Shown here: positions 5,966 to 6,230 of the stretch, piece after piece
How the letters are laid out: the number at the start of each line of letters is the position of its first letter
How positions within the stretch are numbered: the first letter of the stretch is position 1
Assembly (NCBI GenBank): GCA_029880425.1
Contig: JAOUOK010000118.1
Coordinates: forward strand, 1 to 6,230
Source of the DNA: Gammaproteobacteria bacterium
GTDB taxonomy: Bacteria > Pseudomonadota > Gammaproteobacteria > UBA6429 > Thiohalophilaceae
Direction of reading: 5' to 3'
Length of the DNA: 6,230 bases
The notes under the pieces: model-generated
Told to the model about the DNA's origin: nothing
What the model saw: only the letters and a program-made list of their open reading frames with translations
Databases searched by the model: none
Made by a program: the position numbers and the translations under genes

Positions 5966-6230
5966 ATGTCTGCTGTGCTTTATAGTGAAGTAAAGGGTGT
6001 GGGCAAAGATGTCGTGTTGTTACACGGCTGGGGTATGCATGGTGGGTTGTGGGGACGCTTTAGTGAATTGCTGGCAGAGAGTTGTCGTTGTCACGTGATC
6101 GATCTTCCTGGTTATGGTTACAGCAGGGACAATAATAATGCATTTACGCTGGATTCAATCACGAAAGATATCGAGGATTACATTAACTACATCAATAAGG
6201 GAGTTATTGTTGTTGGCTGGTCGCTCGGTG
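5966..6230 (+). CDS. bioH: Pimeloyl-ACP methyl ester carboxylesterase BioH (5' part only)
   Basis: The gene runs off the right edge; 88 complete codons are visible, roughly the first third of a family usually near 255 residues. The ATG starts 2 nt after the bioF stop with only a weak Shine-Dalgarno, consistent with coupling. The visible alpha/beta-hydrolase features are VVLLHGWGMHGGLW (16-29), whose W22 matches the active-site Trp of E. coli BioH, VIDLPGYGYS (44-53), and the nucleophile elbow GWSLG with Ser86 at the very end. The catalytic Asp and His lie outside. BioH removes the methyl ester from pimeloyl-ACP methyl ester made by BioC, ending the disguised fatty-acid elongation stage. The GWSLG elbow, the HGWG loop and the place right after bioF separate it from generic hydrolases. 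Confidence 0.92.
   Translation, partial: MSAVLYSEVKGVGKDVVLLHGWGMHGGLWGRFSELLAESCRCHVIDLPGYGYSRDNNNAFTLDSITKDIEDYINYINKGVIVVGWSLG

Overview
The window looks like a chromosomal piece of a moderately AT-rich gammaproteobacterium, probably aquatic or marine. The gene content supports this: an MSHA-type pilus biogenesis pair (mshM-mshN), comF placed divergently from a biotin operon that uses BioH, and a small outer-membrane barrel protein. I cannot name a genus from the sequence.

Left part (1-2181, all + strand). The 3' end of mshM, an ExeA-like AAA ATPase with a C-terminal membrane helix, is followed 18 nt later by a complete mshN, a membrane-anchored TPR protein. These are the last msh genes in the window; mshE, which follows mshN in Vibrio, is absent. 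Next comes a short predicted outer-membrane beta-barrel protein with a signal peptide and a terminal Phe. It resembles the C-terminal two-thirds of TIGR04219-type barrels.

Middle (2181-3247). A hairpin-forming inverted repeat of about 143 nt fills most of the gap between the barrel gene and the convergent comF, and may terminate transcription both ways. comF (- strand) encodes a zinc-ribbon phosphoribosyltransferase-like protein. The 160-nt gap between comF and the rightward operon is dense in signals. It holds a good sigma70-type promoter (TTGACA-N16-TATCAT), a perfect 7+4+7 palindrome in its spacer, a second perfect 9+14+9 inverted repeat covering the -10, and a degenerate BirA-box-like pair overlapping the -35.

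Right part (3248-6230, + strand). The likely operon reads: unknown four-helix membrane protein, bioB, a CACAGAG-type inverted repeat, bioF, and bioH (cut by the window end). bioH would release pimeloyl-ACP from its methyl ester, bioF condenses pimeloyl-ACP with alanine, and bioB inserts sulfur into dethiobiotin. bioC, bioD and bioA are not seen; bioC and bioD may lie just beyond the right edge. The least explained parts are the membrane protein, whose stop overlaps the bioB start by 4 nt, and the regulatory cluster upstream of it.
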